A DNA stretch of 64,000 nt from Pararobbsia alpina (GTDB taxonomy: Bacteria > Pseudomonadota > Gammaproteobacteria > Burkholderiales > Burkholderiaceae): the NCBI RefSeq assembly GCF_902859895.1, contig NZ_CADIKM010000007.1:124001-188000 (forward strand), written 5' to 3'. Under the pieces are notes generated by a model. The model was not told the origin of the DNA. It did not search any database and saw only the letters and a program-made list of their open reading frames with translations. A program made the translations under genes and the position numbers. Below, one piece after another: positions 45,198-53,161 of this stretch; the first letter of the stretch is position 1, and each line of letters starts with the position of its first letter.

Positions 45198-45250
45198 GAG
45201 GGGTGGAGGGACCAAGGACTCAAAACCTCGCCCAAGCCTACGCCCGGGCC

Positions 45251-45268
45251 CAAGCTCAAGCTCAAGCT
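45251..45268. repeat. Three tandem CAAGCT hexamers
   Basis: Three exact copies of CAAGCT lie between the phosphatase gene and the EAL-GGDEF gene, directly before two hairpins. Confidence 0.7.
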
Positions 45269-45309
45269 CCCCGGCCTGAAGGCGGGGTGTAAAGAGCTAC
45301 GGCTCTACA
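45269..45309. other. Two adjacent hairpins between convergent genes
   Basis: The first (45269-45287) pairs CCCC with GGGG and GCCT with AGGC around a tiny loop. The second (45288-45309) pairs AGAGC with GCTCT around TACG, extended by TGT/ACA with a two-base bulge. Neither has a T-run. They lie between convergent genes and could be a bidirectional structure or the remnant of a mobile element end. Confidence 0.45.
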
Positions 45310-45312
45310 GGA

Positions 45313-47145
45313 CTAAGGACCGACCGCAGCCATCACCTGGGACGGTGCCGAGACTGGCAGCGGCGTCGTGCGGCCGTCGTCGAGCAGCCAGAGACCACCG
45401 CCACCTTGTTTCGCATGGCGCTTCGCAAGCGCCGCGGCCGATGCGACATCTTCGGCCCGGCTGAAAGCGTCCGGCACGATCCGAACCGCGCCGATCGTCA
45501 GCGTGGTCAGCGGAAAGAAAGAAGAGTGTCCATTGCGATCCTCGGCGACAATGCCGCCCGCTTTCAACGCGGTTTCGTCGAACATGCCGAGCGCGCGCTC
45601 GTTGAACGTCGAGACGATCTGCTCGCAGCGCCGATCCCAGTCGCTGCTCTGGAACAGTACGACGAAGTCGTCGCCACCCACATGGCCGACAAAATCGCGC
45701 CGCACATCGCAATTCGCCGAGATCACACCCGCGGTCAGCCGGATCATTTCATCGCCACGCCAATAGCCGTACTGGTCGTTGTAAGACTTGAAATGATTGA
45801 GGTCGCAATGACAGGCGGTGAATTCGATGCGGGCGGCCAGCAGCCGCGCAATGTGCTCGCTGGTCGGGATGTTGCCGGGCAGAAAGGTCAGCGAATTGGC
45901 GTGCCGCGCCGCTTCGATGCGCACTTCGGTGACGGCCTTGACGAGCTGCTCACCCGTGCCGAGGCCGAGATACCGCCCGCCCTCTGGGATGACGAAACCC
46001 GAATTCAGATAGCGCTGGTCCCCCGAGACAAGAATCTCGGTCAGTTGCTCGAGCGTCTGATGCCTGTCGACGACGATCGGGTTCGGGTCCATGAAGGCCG
46101 TGCAAGGCCGCTTGCCGAACAGTTCCTTGTGATAGGGGTGGGTGTAGCGGTCGATGAAGTCGCGCCGGTTGATCAGGCCGAGTGGCTTGCCTTCCGGCAA
46201 GATCACGGCGAGCGCATGCAACTCCGGACGGTCGTGAAAAATCCGGATCAGTTCATCGTTGCGCATCTTGGGATTGATGCCCGGCGCACTGATGACGAGC
46301 TTCTCAGCCGAGAAATGTGTCTGCGCGACCTTGCGCAGCGCGGGGTAGACGACGATGTCGGTGCTGGCCAGCACTTCCTGCGCATCGCCGCCGATCACGC
46401 TGGTCGCCTCGCTCTGCGGACGGCCGAGCAGGTAACCCTGCGCATAACCGATACCGAGGTCGCGGATGATCTCGAGTTCCTCGCGCGTTTCGATTCCTTC
46501 TGCTACCAGGCGTGTGCCGAACGTCTCGGCGAGATGCAGCATGGCCTTGAAGGTCTGCACCTTGGCCGCGTGCTTGTCGATGCCATGGGAGAAATACCGG
46601 TCGATCTTGACGATGTCGGGGCGCAACTCCGACCAGAGGCGCAAGCTCGAGCGGCCGTCGCCGAAATCGTCGAGCGCGATCTGCGCACCCTGCGCGCGCA
46701 GGACTTCGACCATCCGCGGCAAGGCGTCGACGTGATGCACCCGATCGTGCTCGGTCAATTCGATCACGAGGTCGCCGAGCGGCATGTCGGCCCGATCGAA
46801 CAGGGCCTGAAGCTGGCCCTCGCCATGTCGCGAGTAATGCTCCACGAGAAAGGTTGCGCTCAGGTTGACGAACAGCTTGGCACGGCCGCCCGCACGCCGG
46901 TATTCGGCGATGCCCGCGTTGGCGGCGGCGAATTCGAGCTCGTTGAGCCGGTCTTCGGCGAGCGCCATCGCGAACAGCATGTCCGGCATATGGTATGGCG
47001 TGCCTTTCGGCCCGCGGATCAGGCTTTCATGTCCATAGATTGTGTGTTCCGCCAGATTGACGATAGGCTGGTACACCGGCGCAAGCAGTTGATCCCCGAG
47101 AATAATCTGTAGGGTAAGGCTCGATGGTGTGAGATGGGTGGTCAC
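45313..47145 (-). CDS. EAL-CBS-GGDEF cyclic di-GMP protein
   Basis: A 610-residue cytoplasmic protein, likely a c-di-GMP phosphodiesterase or sensor. The EAL domain comes first (about 15-255) and looks catalytic: ESLIRG with Glu40, FVNLSA, VIELTEHD, DDFGDG, VKIDRY and AEGIET. A CBS pair follows (about 285-420; LHALAVILPEGKPLGLINRRDF), a module that often binds adenine nucleotides. The GGDEF-like domain (about 430-590) has GGDDF instead of GGDEF, so diguanylate cyclase activity is doubtful. The start is a GTG (47145) with only a modest Shine-Dalgarno. No transmembrane segment or signal peptide is seen. It stands alone, with the RES/Xre pair upstream on the same strand. Confidence 0.9.
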   Translation of the reverse strand: MTTHLTPSSLTLQIILGDQLLAPVYQPIVNLAEHTIYGHESLIRGPKGTPYHMPDMLFAMALAEDRLNELEFAAANAGIAEYRRAGGRAKLFVNLSATFLVEHYSRHGEGQLQALFDRADMPLGDLVIELTEHDRVHHVDALPRMVEVLRAQGAQIALDDFGDGRSSLRLWSELRPDIVKIDRYFSHGIDKHAAKVQTFKAMLHLAETFGTRLVAEGIETREELEIIRDLGIGYAQGYLLGRPQSEATSVIGGDAQEVLASTDIVVYPALRKVAQTHFSAEKLVISAPGINPKMRNDELIRIFHDRPELHALAVILPEGKPLGLINRRDFIDRYTHPYHKELFGKRPCTAFMDPNPIVVDRHQTLEQLTEILVSGDQRYLNSGFVIPEGGRYLGLGTGEQLVKAVTEVRIEAARHANSLTFLPGNIPTSEHIARLLAARIEFTACHCDLNHFKSYNDQYGYWRGDEMIRLTAGVISANCDVRRDFVGHVGGDDFVVLFQSSDWDRRCEQIVSTFNERALGMFDETALKAGGIVAEDRNGHSSFFPLTTLTIGAVRIVPDAFSRAEDVASAAALAKRHAKQGGGGLWLLDDGRTTPLPVSAPSQVMAAVGP

Positions 47146-47206
47146 GTCGCGTTCTCATTGTTTTTAGCGATGTTCATACACTTTGCTTATGACTGTCGTG
47201 TGACGC

Positions 47207-47920
47207 TCAGGCGAGCCGTCTCAATTCGAACACGGTGTCGATTGTTTTCCCGTTCCAGCCGTATTCGAGGTAGCTCTCGTGCAGACAGCGGCGCAACAGC
47301 GTCGTTCGGAACGCGGCGAGGCAGTCCAACCCCTCGTCGCGGACCGAGGGATACGCGATCGCCGCATGCCCCGCCTTGCGTATCGCATTCGCGAGTTCCT
47401 GGCTCGCGGCATACGTATCCGGTGATAGCACAGTTGCGTAGCGAGCGCCCGCGTTGCGCAGGTCGACTGCCGGTCCTTGCGCGTCGACACGGTACAGGCG
47501 CATCTGCTGGCGCATCGGCGCTTCGTGTGTTGCCGCGAGAAAGCGCGCCGCGTGGAAGCGCGTTTCCGCGATAGCCGTGCGCTGCTCGCGTGCGCAGTAG
47601 AACACCCCGAAAGCACCATTCGAGAATCGGCTGCCGAGCGGGTTCGGATGGGTCAGCGCGGCCATGATCGGGCCGCTGCCGGGACCGTAGAGCCGTTCGC
47701 CGGCGGGCACGAGATCGATCTCGCCGAGTTCGTTGCGCATTCGGTCGTTGGTCAGTGCCTCGAGTGCGTAGAGTGCGTCGAAGTCCTCCGCATTCGCGAC
47801 GCGATCGAACAGGTTGATCGCCGGGAATCGCGTGGGCACCACGCGCCAGGCAGGCTGCCAGTCGAGCTCGCAGAGCGTCCAGCGCATGCCTTTGGCCTCG
47901 CGCTTCATATCCTGGGTCAT
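47207..47920 (-). CDS. RES-domain toxin
   Basis: A 237-residue protein with a RES domain: WRVVPTRFPAINLFD at the start, then GAFGVFYCAREQRTAIAETRFH and late DEGLDCLAAFR. Characterised RES toxins fold like ADP-ribosyltransferases and deplete NAD+; the Arg, Tyr and Glu pattern expected of the active site is present, but I infer the activity from the family. I chose the ATG at 47920 because GGAGG lies six bases before it and the ATG overlaps the antitoxin stop in an ATGA. An ATG two codons upstream (47926) is also in frame. Confidence 0.87.
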   Translation of the reverse strand: MTQDMKREAKGMRWTLCELDWQPAWRVVPTRFPAINLFDRVANAEDFDALYALEALTNDRMRNELGEIDLVPAGERLYGPGSGPIMAALTHPNPLGSRFSNGAFGVFYCAREQRTAIAETRFHAARFLAATHEAPMRQQMRLYRVDAQGPAVDLRNAGARYATVLSPDTYAASQELANAIRKAGHAAIAYPSVRDEGLDCLAAFRTTLLRRCLHESYLEYGWNGKTIDTVFELRRLA

Positions 47921-48348
47921 GCCCATCCTCCCCGTACCGCGTCCAGGTACTGACGTACCGCCACGAGATCGCTGACGTTGCCGCCGAGCATCCGCTCGAG
48001 CGCGCTGCCGCCGTTCGCAAGGGGGGCGGCGTTCGGCTTGCGGACCCAGCTATCGGCGGCCTCGTGCTGCGGCAACAGGATCTGCAAGGATTTATAGATA
48101 CCGACGATGTACGACAACCGTTCGAGCGTATCGCGCGGCACGCGCGCCGAATCCGGGGTGGCGCGCCACTTGAACATCGTCGAGCGGCCTGGGGATCCGA
48201 GCAGGACCAATTGTTCGTCCACACTCAGCTTCCAGTCGTGCGCGATCCTGAAGAAAGCCCGCAGACCCGCGACGGCCACGGCCTCCTGGGTGATGCCATC
48301 CGCGCGGACGGGTTTGATCTGTTCGACCGGACGTTGAACTCGTGCCAT
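47917..48348 (-). CDS. Xre/MbcA/ParS-type antitoxin
   Basis: A 143-residue antitoxin of the DUF2384 type paired with RES toxins. An N-terminal helical DNA-binding region (EAVAVAGLRAFFRIAHDWKLSVDEQLVLLG, then STMFKWR) is followed by a C-terminal toxin-binding domain (RLSYIVGIYKSLQIL, ALERMLGGNVSDLVAVRQYLDAVRGGW). I start it at the ATG at 48348, with GGAG six bases upstream and a matching promoter; the frame is open to 48429, but that part lies across the promoter. It precedes the toxin gene, the usual order, and is translationally coupled to it. Confidence 0.88.
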   Translation of the reverse strand: MARVQRPVEQIKPVRADGITQEAVAVAGLRAFFRIAHDWKLSVDEQLVLLGSPGRSTMFKWRATPDSARVPRDTLERLSYIVGIYKSLQILLPQHEAADSWVRKPNAAPLANGGSALERMLGGNVSDLVAVRQYLDAVRGGWA

Positions 48349-48382
48349 GACCTTCTCCCATGGTTTTCCACGGAGAAAGTCT

Positions 48383-48411
48383 AGTACAGAATTAGATGAA
48401 ATGGAAGTTAA
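48383..48411 (-). promoter_or_regulatory. Promoter of the RES/Xre operon, overlapping a palindrome
   Basis: Read on the minus strand: TTAACT (48411-48406), 17 bases, TGTACT (48388-48383). The expected start of transcription, near 48376, is about 28 bases before the antitoxin ATG. The -10 lies inside TCTA...TAGA (48380-48396), a likely autoregulatory operator. Confidence 0.4.
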
Positions 48412-48808
48412 GTCCATTGATGTACTCATCCCTCAATGCTCCTTCGGTGGGGCGTGGGCTTATTGAACCTTTTTCATTGCTCCCGCGGTATTCGTCCGAA
48501 TGGCCAACGATGCGCAGTGCACATGGCAGGAAGCCTCACCGCGATGGGAGGGACAGGACGAGGCATGCAGCGTGGCAGCAAGGAAAGCGCACGGCTATTG
48601 GCGTAGCCGGCAAGACGAAGCGGGTGAGCAATGGAAAGGCTAAGGGCGAGGGCGAGGGCGTAAGGCAGAAGGCAGCAGCAGGCAGACAGTTGGAGGAACG
48701 GAACCGATGGAGAGAAGGAGACTCGAGAGAGAAAAACGCGGGCAGCGGGGGCGGGCTGCCCATTTGAAGTCCGCCCCCGAGCACCGGGGGCGGCCGAACT
48801 ACCGGTCG
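48412..48808. other. Gene-free stretch between Xre and DUF3309 genes
   Basis: About 400 bases with no supportable gene. The middle (about 48640-48740) is purine-rich on the + strand with a short GAGGGC repeat. It ends in a GC-rich hairpin behind the DUF3309 gene. Confidence 0.5.
48771..48793 (-). terminator. GC-rich hairpin after the DUF3309 gene
   Basis: A perfect 9-bp stem (48771-48779 with 48785-48793) around a 5-base loop lies 15 bases past the DUF3309 stop. No T-run follows, so termination is uncertain. Confidence 0.4.
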
Positions 48809-48967
48809 TCAGATCCGTCCGGTCAGCAAAAGGATGATCACGACGATAAGGACGATACCAAGCAGGCCGATCGGCCGGTATCCCCATGTTCGGCTGTGCG
48901 GCCAGGTCGGCAGCGCGCCGATCAGCAGCAGGATGAGGATGATGAGCAGGATGGTTCCAACGGTCAT
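48809..48967 (-). CDS. DUF3309 small membrane protein
   Basis: A 52-residue peptide, nearly all membrane: TVGTILLIILILLLIGALPTW, a short polar turn HSRTWGYRPIG, then a second helix LLGIVLIVVIILLLTG. This matches the DUF3309 family of short proteobacterial proteins of unknown function. AGGAG lies seven bases before the ATG at 48967; the frame extends 37 codons upstream without a better start. It stands alone between the PiT gene and the toxin-antitoxin pair. Confidence 0.85.
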   Translation of the reverse strand: MTVGTILLIILILLLIGALPTWPHSRTWGYRPIGLLGIVLIVVIILLLTGRI

Positions 48968-49142
48968 GTGCGTCTCCTGGTTACATCGCCCGCATTTCGG
49001 GTGGCCGGCGATGGAGCGGTATATCGGGAAGCCATTCCGAACGATGCGACGCGCTTGATGACGCGCGCCACGCAGCATTCAGCAAGTCCTGTACCCGGTA
49101 CCGCTCTCGTCGTTCAGGAGTGTCGAACCGTCGGAACAATCG

Positions 49143-50729
49143 TCAGAACAAGTGGCGGAACAACCAGAACAGCCCCCCGGAGAGAATGATCGACACGGGC
49201 AGGGTCAGGATCCACGCGAGCCCGAGGCTGCGTACGGTCGACCATTGAAGCCCCGAGCCGTTGGCGGCCATGGTGCCCGCCACGCCCGAGGACAGCACAT
49301 GGGTCGTGCTGACCGGCAGACCGTACACATCGGCCGCGCCGATCGTCAACATCGCGACAAGTTCGGCCGACGCGCCCTGACCATAGTTCAGGTGAGTCTT
49401 GCCGATCTTCTCGCCGACCGTCACGACGATGCGTTTCCAGCCGACCATCGTGCCGAGCCCCAGCGCGATGGCCACCGCGACCTTGACCCAGGTCGGGATG
49501 AACTTGGTCGAGTGATCGAGCTGCTTGCGGTAGTTTGCGAGCGAGGCCCGGTCAGGCGCCGAGAAGGCGGGGTTCTTGGCCTTGTCCATCAGCCGAAGCG
49601 CTTCCGAGGCGACGTACATATCGTTGCGGACGTTGCCGACATTGCCTTGTGGAATCGTCGAGACGGCACCGGATTGCGTGACATTCGCGCCGATTGAATC
49701 GGTCAGCTGGCGCAGTGCCTGCACCGTGACGGGCGTGAGCTCATGCGTCTGCACGTACTTCTCGACATCCCCGCGCGGATCGCTTGACGGCACGGCGCCG
49801 GGCGCGTACTTGGCAAGCGTGTCCGAGGCCGTATGGGTGACGGCAAGGAAGGTCTGCGTCTGGCTTGCGTCGACGGCCTTGTTCAGTGCGAAAGCGGTCG
49901 GCACGGTACCGATCAGGATCAGCATGATGAGGCCCATGCCCTTCTGTCCGTCATTCGAGCCGTGCGCAAACGAGACGCCGGTGCAGGTCAGGATCAGCAG
50001 GCAGCGAATCCAGAATGGAGGCGGCGCGTCTTTTTTCGGCTCCGTGTAGAGCGCCGGGCTGCGCACGAGCGCCTTCATCGCGAGCAGCAGCACTGCGGAC
50101 AGCACGAAGCCGATGATCGGCGAGAACAGCAGTGCCTTGCCGACGCCAAGCGCCTGGTTCCAGTCGACACCGCTCGTGCCCGTCTTGACCGCCGTCATCT
50201 GGTTCATGATGCCCACGCCGAGGACCGACCCGATCAGGGTATGCGAGCTCGACGAGGGCAGGCCGAAGTACCAGGTGCCCAGATTCCAGATGATCGCCGC
50301 GATCAGAAGAGCGAAGACCATCGCGAAACCCTGCTCGCTGCCGACCCGCAGGATCAGCTCGACGGGGAGCAATTGCAGGATCCCGAATGCGACCGCGCCG
50401 CTCGAGACAAGCACGCCGATGAAGTTCCAGGCGCCAGACCAGACCACGGCAAGATTCGGCGTGAGGGAATTCGTGTAGATCACCGTCGCCACCGCGTTGG
50501 CAGTATCGTGGAAGCCGTTGACGAATTCGAAGCCGAGCGCGATCAGCAGGGCAATGCCCAGCAAAACATAGGGAAGTGACGAACCGAGCTGGACCGGGCG
50601 CAGATCGTCGGCCAGATGGCTGCCGACGTAGGCTACGCCGGCGAAGAGCGCCAACAGGAAGGCGCCCAGGCTGAGTTTTCGGTTGAACGCGGCGCGGGAA
50701 GTCGACTGAGAAACGGAAAGCTCAGACAT
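49143..50729 (-). CDS. PiT-family inorganic phosphate transporter
   Basis: A 528-residue multi-helix inner-membrane carrier that takes up phosphate, probably as a metal-phosphate complex with protons. The duplicated PiT signatures are EFVNGFHDTANAVATVIYTNSL near the N-terminus and GLPVSTTHVLSSGVAGTM near the C-terminus, with GLPSSSSHTLIGSVLG between. A soluble loop of about 150 residues (about 265-410) separates the two halves. I chose the ATG at 50729 with AAGGAG upstream; the open frame continues 75 codons further without support. The gene is divergent from the CHAD-type gene, and the shared 402-base gap carries a perfect palindrome. Confidence 0.94.
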   Translation of the reverse strand: MSELSVSQSTSRAAFNRKLSLGAFLLALFAGVAYVGSHLADDLRPVQLGSSLPYVLLGIALLIALGFEFVNGFHDTANAVATVIYTNSLTPNLAVVWSGAWNFIGVLVSSGAVAFGILQLLPVELILRVGSEQGFAMVFALLIAAIIWNLGTWYFGLPSSSSHTLIGSVLGVGIMNQMTAVKTGTSGVDWNQALGVGKALLFSPIIGFVLSAVLLLAMKALVRSPALYTEPKKDAPPPFWIRCLLILTCTGVSFAHGSNDGQKGMGLIMLILIGTVPTAFALNKAVDASQTQTFLAVTHTASDTLAKYAPGAVPSSDPRGDVEKYVQTHELTPVTVQALRQLTDSIGANVTQSGAVSTIPQGNVGNVRNDMYVASEALRLMDKAKNPAFSAPDRASLANYRKQLDHSTKFIPTWVKVAVAIALGLGTMVGWKRIVVTVGEKIGKTHLNYGQGASAELVAMLTIGAADVYGLPVSTTHVLSSGVAGTMAANGSGLQWSTVRSLGLAWILTLPVSIILSGGLFWLFRHLF

Positions 50730-50844
50730 ACGGGGCTCCTTCGGGGGTAGGCCGCTATGAATGGCGAAAAAGACGGGATTCGACGCCAAGGAGATGACGC
50801 CGCGTGTGCGAATCGAAAGGAATACCAGCGCCATATGACCCATT

Positions 50845-50859
50845 CGTGACGCCGTCACG
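50845..50859. promoter_or_regulatory. Perfect 15-bp palindrome upstream of PiT
   Basis: CGTGACG C CGTCACG is a perfect 7-1-7 palindrome, 115 bases before the PiT start and directly downstream of a TATAAG -10 candidate, a typical repressor position. It does not resemble a Pho box. Confidence 0.5.
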
Positions 50860-51030
50860 CCGCGCGGGTTTTCCTTATAGGCGTCCGGGTAGAGTGGGCA
50901 GGCAGCCTCGGACGGTATAGCCTGTATGTTGGGGCATCGGCCTGGGACGGGCATTGGCCGGGGGGGGGCTGGCCACGCTTCGGAGGCTCGAGGTCCAGGG
51001 CAGGACGGGACGAGGCAGGGTTCAGGGCGC

Positions 51031-51051
51031 GAAGTTCAAGGCTCGAACTTC
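51031..51051. promoter_or_regulatory. Inverted repeat ahead of the CHAD gene
   Basis: GAAGTTC (51031-51037) and GAACTTC (51045-51051) are perfect inverted 7-mers separated by seven bases, 80 bases before the CHAD gene start. Either an operator or a leader hairpin. Confidence 0.4.
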
Positions 51052-51131
51052 ACGATGCGGAAGACGGCATAAGAGGCCAGATCTGGGCCGCTCGCGTCGC
51101 ATTCTTCCTTTGCAAAACCGGAGTCCGATCG

Positions 51132-53141
51132 ATGCAGCGTGTTCTGGAACTGGTGTTCTTGCCCAACCCGCCAAGTGCGGGCGGCGCCTTGGTGGCCGAT
51201 TTGAAACGCCGCCTTGCCGAGAATCTGCAGTTGGCAGGCGCACATGGTGAAACCGCGCGCGTGGAACTCGAACTTCGCCATTGCGCGGATCCCCCGAGTT
51301 GCGATCCAGCCTGGCGGTGCATGGTGCTCGAAGCCGGAGCCCGGCGTTTCGCCGTTGCCGTGCACGATCTGGCGGTATTGCCCGGCGTGCGCGTCCGGTC
51401 ATGGGAGCCCGTGGCCTTGGAAGGCGGCCAGCCTCCGGATTTCGCGGGCCAAAGCGGCGATGTGTGCTTGCGTGCCTCGTTCGAGCGTCACTGGTGGCGT
51501 GTGGATCTCGGCGGCGAACCCGCGATGGTGAGTTTTGATGTTGGCAACTTCAGCGGCCCCGGCTTGGCCCCCGATAAGGGCGTAGCGGGTGACGCGGACG
51601 ATGCAAATGATGCAAATGATGCGGGTGATGTGGGCGATGTTGGTGATGTGGGCGATGTTGGTGATGTGGGCGATGTTGGTGATGTTGGTGATGTGGGCGA
51701 TGTTGGTGATGTTGGTGATGTGGGCGATGTGGGTGATGTTGGTGATGTGGGTGATGTGGGTGATGTGGGTGATGTTGGTGATGTGGGTGATGTGGGTGAT
51801 GTGGGTGATGTGGGTGATGTGGGTGATGTGGGTGATGTGGGTGATGCGGGTGATGTGGGTGATGCGGGTTATGCAGGTGATGTGGTTGAGGTGGTTGATG
51901 CAGGTGACGTAGGTGACGGGGCCGATGTGGGTGACGCCGCTTATGCGGGTGACAGGGGTAGTGGAGGCGATCAGCACGCATTCGCCGAACTGCGACTCTC
52001 TCTGGAGCTGGCGGACGTCGACAACCCGGATGATGCAGGACCCCGAGTCGACGCAGGCGCCGACGCCGAGCAGCGCGTGGTGCTCGCGCGGCAGGCGGTG
52101 CGTCTGCTCGACCTGGCTGTGTCCTTGAACGATGAGGGTGCCTTCCATCTGGTCGAACACGACATATTGACCGAGGCGCTGAGGCCCGCCGCTCCTGCAA
52201 GCAAGGCGGGGACGATTGCTTTCGGCAGCAGACGCACCCTCGCCGTCGTCGCGAGCGCCGTGATGCAGAACGTATTCCAGCAGTGGCTGGCGAATGCGCC
52301 GGGCGTCGCCAACACAGGCGGTAGTGAATACGTGCACCAGATGCGCATCGCACTCAGAAGGATACGCACCGCCTATCGCGTGCTCGAGAGCGCCCTACGT
52401 GAAGCGGAAATCCAGCCCGACGAACACGAAATCAAATGGATCGGCCACCTGCTCGGCAATCTGCGCGACTGGGATGTACTCGCGGAAGGTACGTTTCCGG
52501 CACTTGCCCAGGCTGCCGCTGCCAGCGATCAGGGCGACATAGCCGCGACAGGGGAGACCGTCGCGATAGGGGAGACAGGGGAGACAGAAGAGACTACCTC
52601 GACGGCCGCGTGGGAATGCGCGCGTGCCGAAGTGATCAACCGCCGTGAAGAAGTCGCCGACGCGCTGCGCGCTGCTCTCCATACCCCACGCTACGCGCAA
52701 CTCGTGACACAGACCGCGAGGCAAGTCGCAGTGCTTGCCGCTGCGGCGGGCGTGCGGAACGCGGGCCCGCTCAATCCGTTCGGCCGCAAACTGCTGCGCA
52801 AGCGTTACCGCCGCCTTGCGGGCGTGAAGGATCTCGACAAGCTATCCGCTGAAGAGCGGCATCAACTGCGGATTCATGCCAAACGCCTCAGATACGCAGT
52901 CGAATTCCTCGCGCCCGCTGTCGATCGGAAAGCACGTCGACGTATGGCCGATCGCATGAGCGCTTTGCAGGATTCGCTGGGCGCGGCCAACGACGCCGTC
53001 GTCGCGCGGCAATTTTTGTCGATGCTCAATCTGCCGCCCTTGGTGCGGGCCTTCGCCAACGGTTATCTCAGCGCCCGAGAAGCGTTCGCGGTGTCGGGCA
53101 GTACCGAACAGCTAGAGAAGATCAGGAAGAAGAAAAAATAG
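51132..53141 (+). CDS. CYTH-like/CHAD protein with Gly-Asp-Val repeat insert
   Basis: A 669-residue protein in three parts. Residues 1-145 resemble the CYTH/triphosphate-tunnel fold that often precedes CHAD, but the ExExK motif is lost (RVLELVFLPNP). Residues 150-280 are a low-complexity acidic insert containing 24 uninterrupted Gly-Asp-Val units (165-236) flanked by imperfect copies. Residues from about 370 form a CHAD domain, an all-helical histidine- and arginine-rich domain that binds polyphosphate in characterised cases: YVHQMRIALRRIRTAYRVLE (His402), LLGNLRDWDVL and LRIHAKRLRYAVEFLAP. It ends in poly-lysine. ATG 51132 has GGAG eight bases upstream. Divergence from a phosphate transporter fits a polyphosphate link; activity is doubtful. 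Confidence 0.85.
   Translation: MQRVLELVFLPNPPSAGGALVADLKRRLAENLQLAGAHGETARVELELRHCADPPSCDPAWRCMVLEAGARRFAVAVHDLAVLPGVRVRSWEPVALEGGQPPDFAGQSGDVCLRASFERHWWRVDLGGEPAMVSFDVGNFSGPGLAPDKGVAGDADDANDANDAGDVGDVGDVGDVGDVGDVGDVGDVGDVGDVGDVGDVGDVGDVGDVGDVGDVGDVGDVGDVGDVGDVGDVGDVGDAGDVGDAGYAGDVVEVVDAGDVGDGADVGDAAYAGDRGSGGDQHAFAELRLSLELADVDNPDDAGPRVDAGADAEQRVVLARQAVRLLDLAVSLNDEGAFHLVEHDILTEALRPAAPASKAGTIAFGSRRTLAVVASAVMQNVFQQWLANAPGVANTGGSEYVHQMRIALRRIRTAYRVLESALREAEIQPDEHEIKWIGHLLGNLRDWDVLAEGTFPALAQAAAASDQGDIAATGETVAIGETGETEETTSTAAWECARAEVINRREEVADALRAALHTPRYAQLVTQTARQVAVLAAAAGVRNAGPLNPFGRKLLRKRYRRLAGVKDLDKLSAEERHQLRIHAKRLRYAVEFLAPAVDRKARRRMADRMSALQDSLGAANDAVVARQFLSMLNLPPLVRAFANGYLSAREAFAVSGSTEQLEKIRKKKK
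51624..51839 (+). repeat. 24 tandem 9-bp units encoding Gly-Asp-Val
   Basis: 216 bases of GGT/GGC-GAT-GTG/GTT units in frame with the CHAD gene, with variation only at third codon positions. The unit length is a multiple of three, so copy-number change by slippage keeps the reading frame. Imperfect units continue to about 51950. Confidence 0.95.
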
Positions 53142-53161
53142 CCGGCTTGAGGCGATCGACA

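Larger units (their letters stand above)
50730..51131. other. Divergent regulatory region, PiT / CHAD gene
   Basis: About 400 bases with no gene. On the minus strand TATAAG (50879-50874) could be the PiT -10, with the palindrome at 50845-50859 just downstream. Toward the CHAD gene there is a G9 run (50960-50968) and the inverted repeat GAAGTTC-N7-GAACTTC (51031-51051). Confidence 0.5.

Noticed and set aside
51600-51960. CRISPR array or direct-repeat element
   Set aside because: The repeats are contiguous 9-mers with no spacers and are in frame with a gene; no cas genes are present.
51399-52337. Minus-strand ORF of 312 codons with Thr-His-Ile repeats, and plus-frame ORFs with Met-Trp-Val repeats
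   Set aside because: They are the other reading frames of the 9-bp GDV minisatellite. A repeat unit divisible by three keeps all frames open; none has a Shine-Dalgarno or domain outside the repeat.
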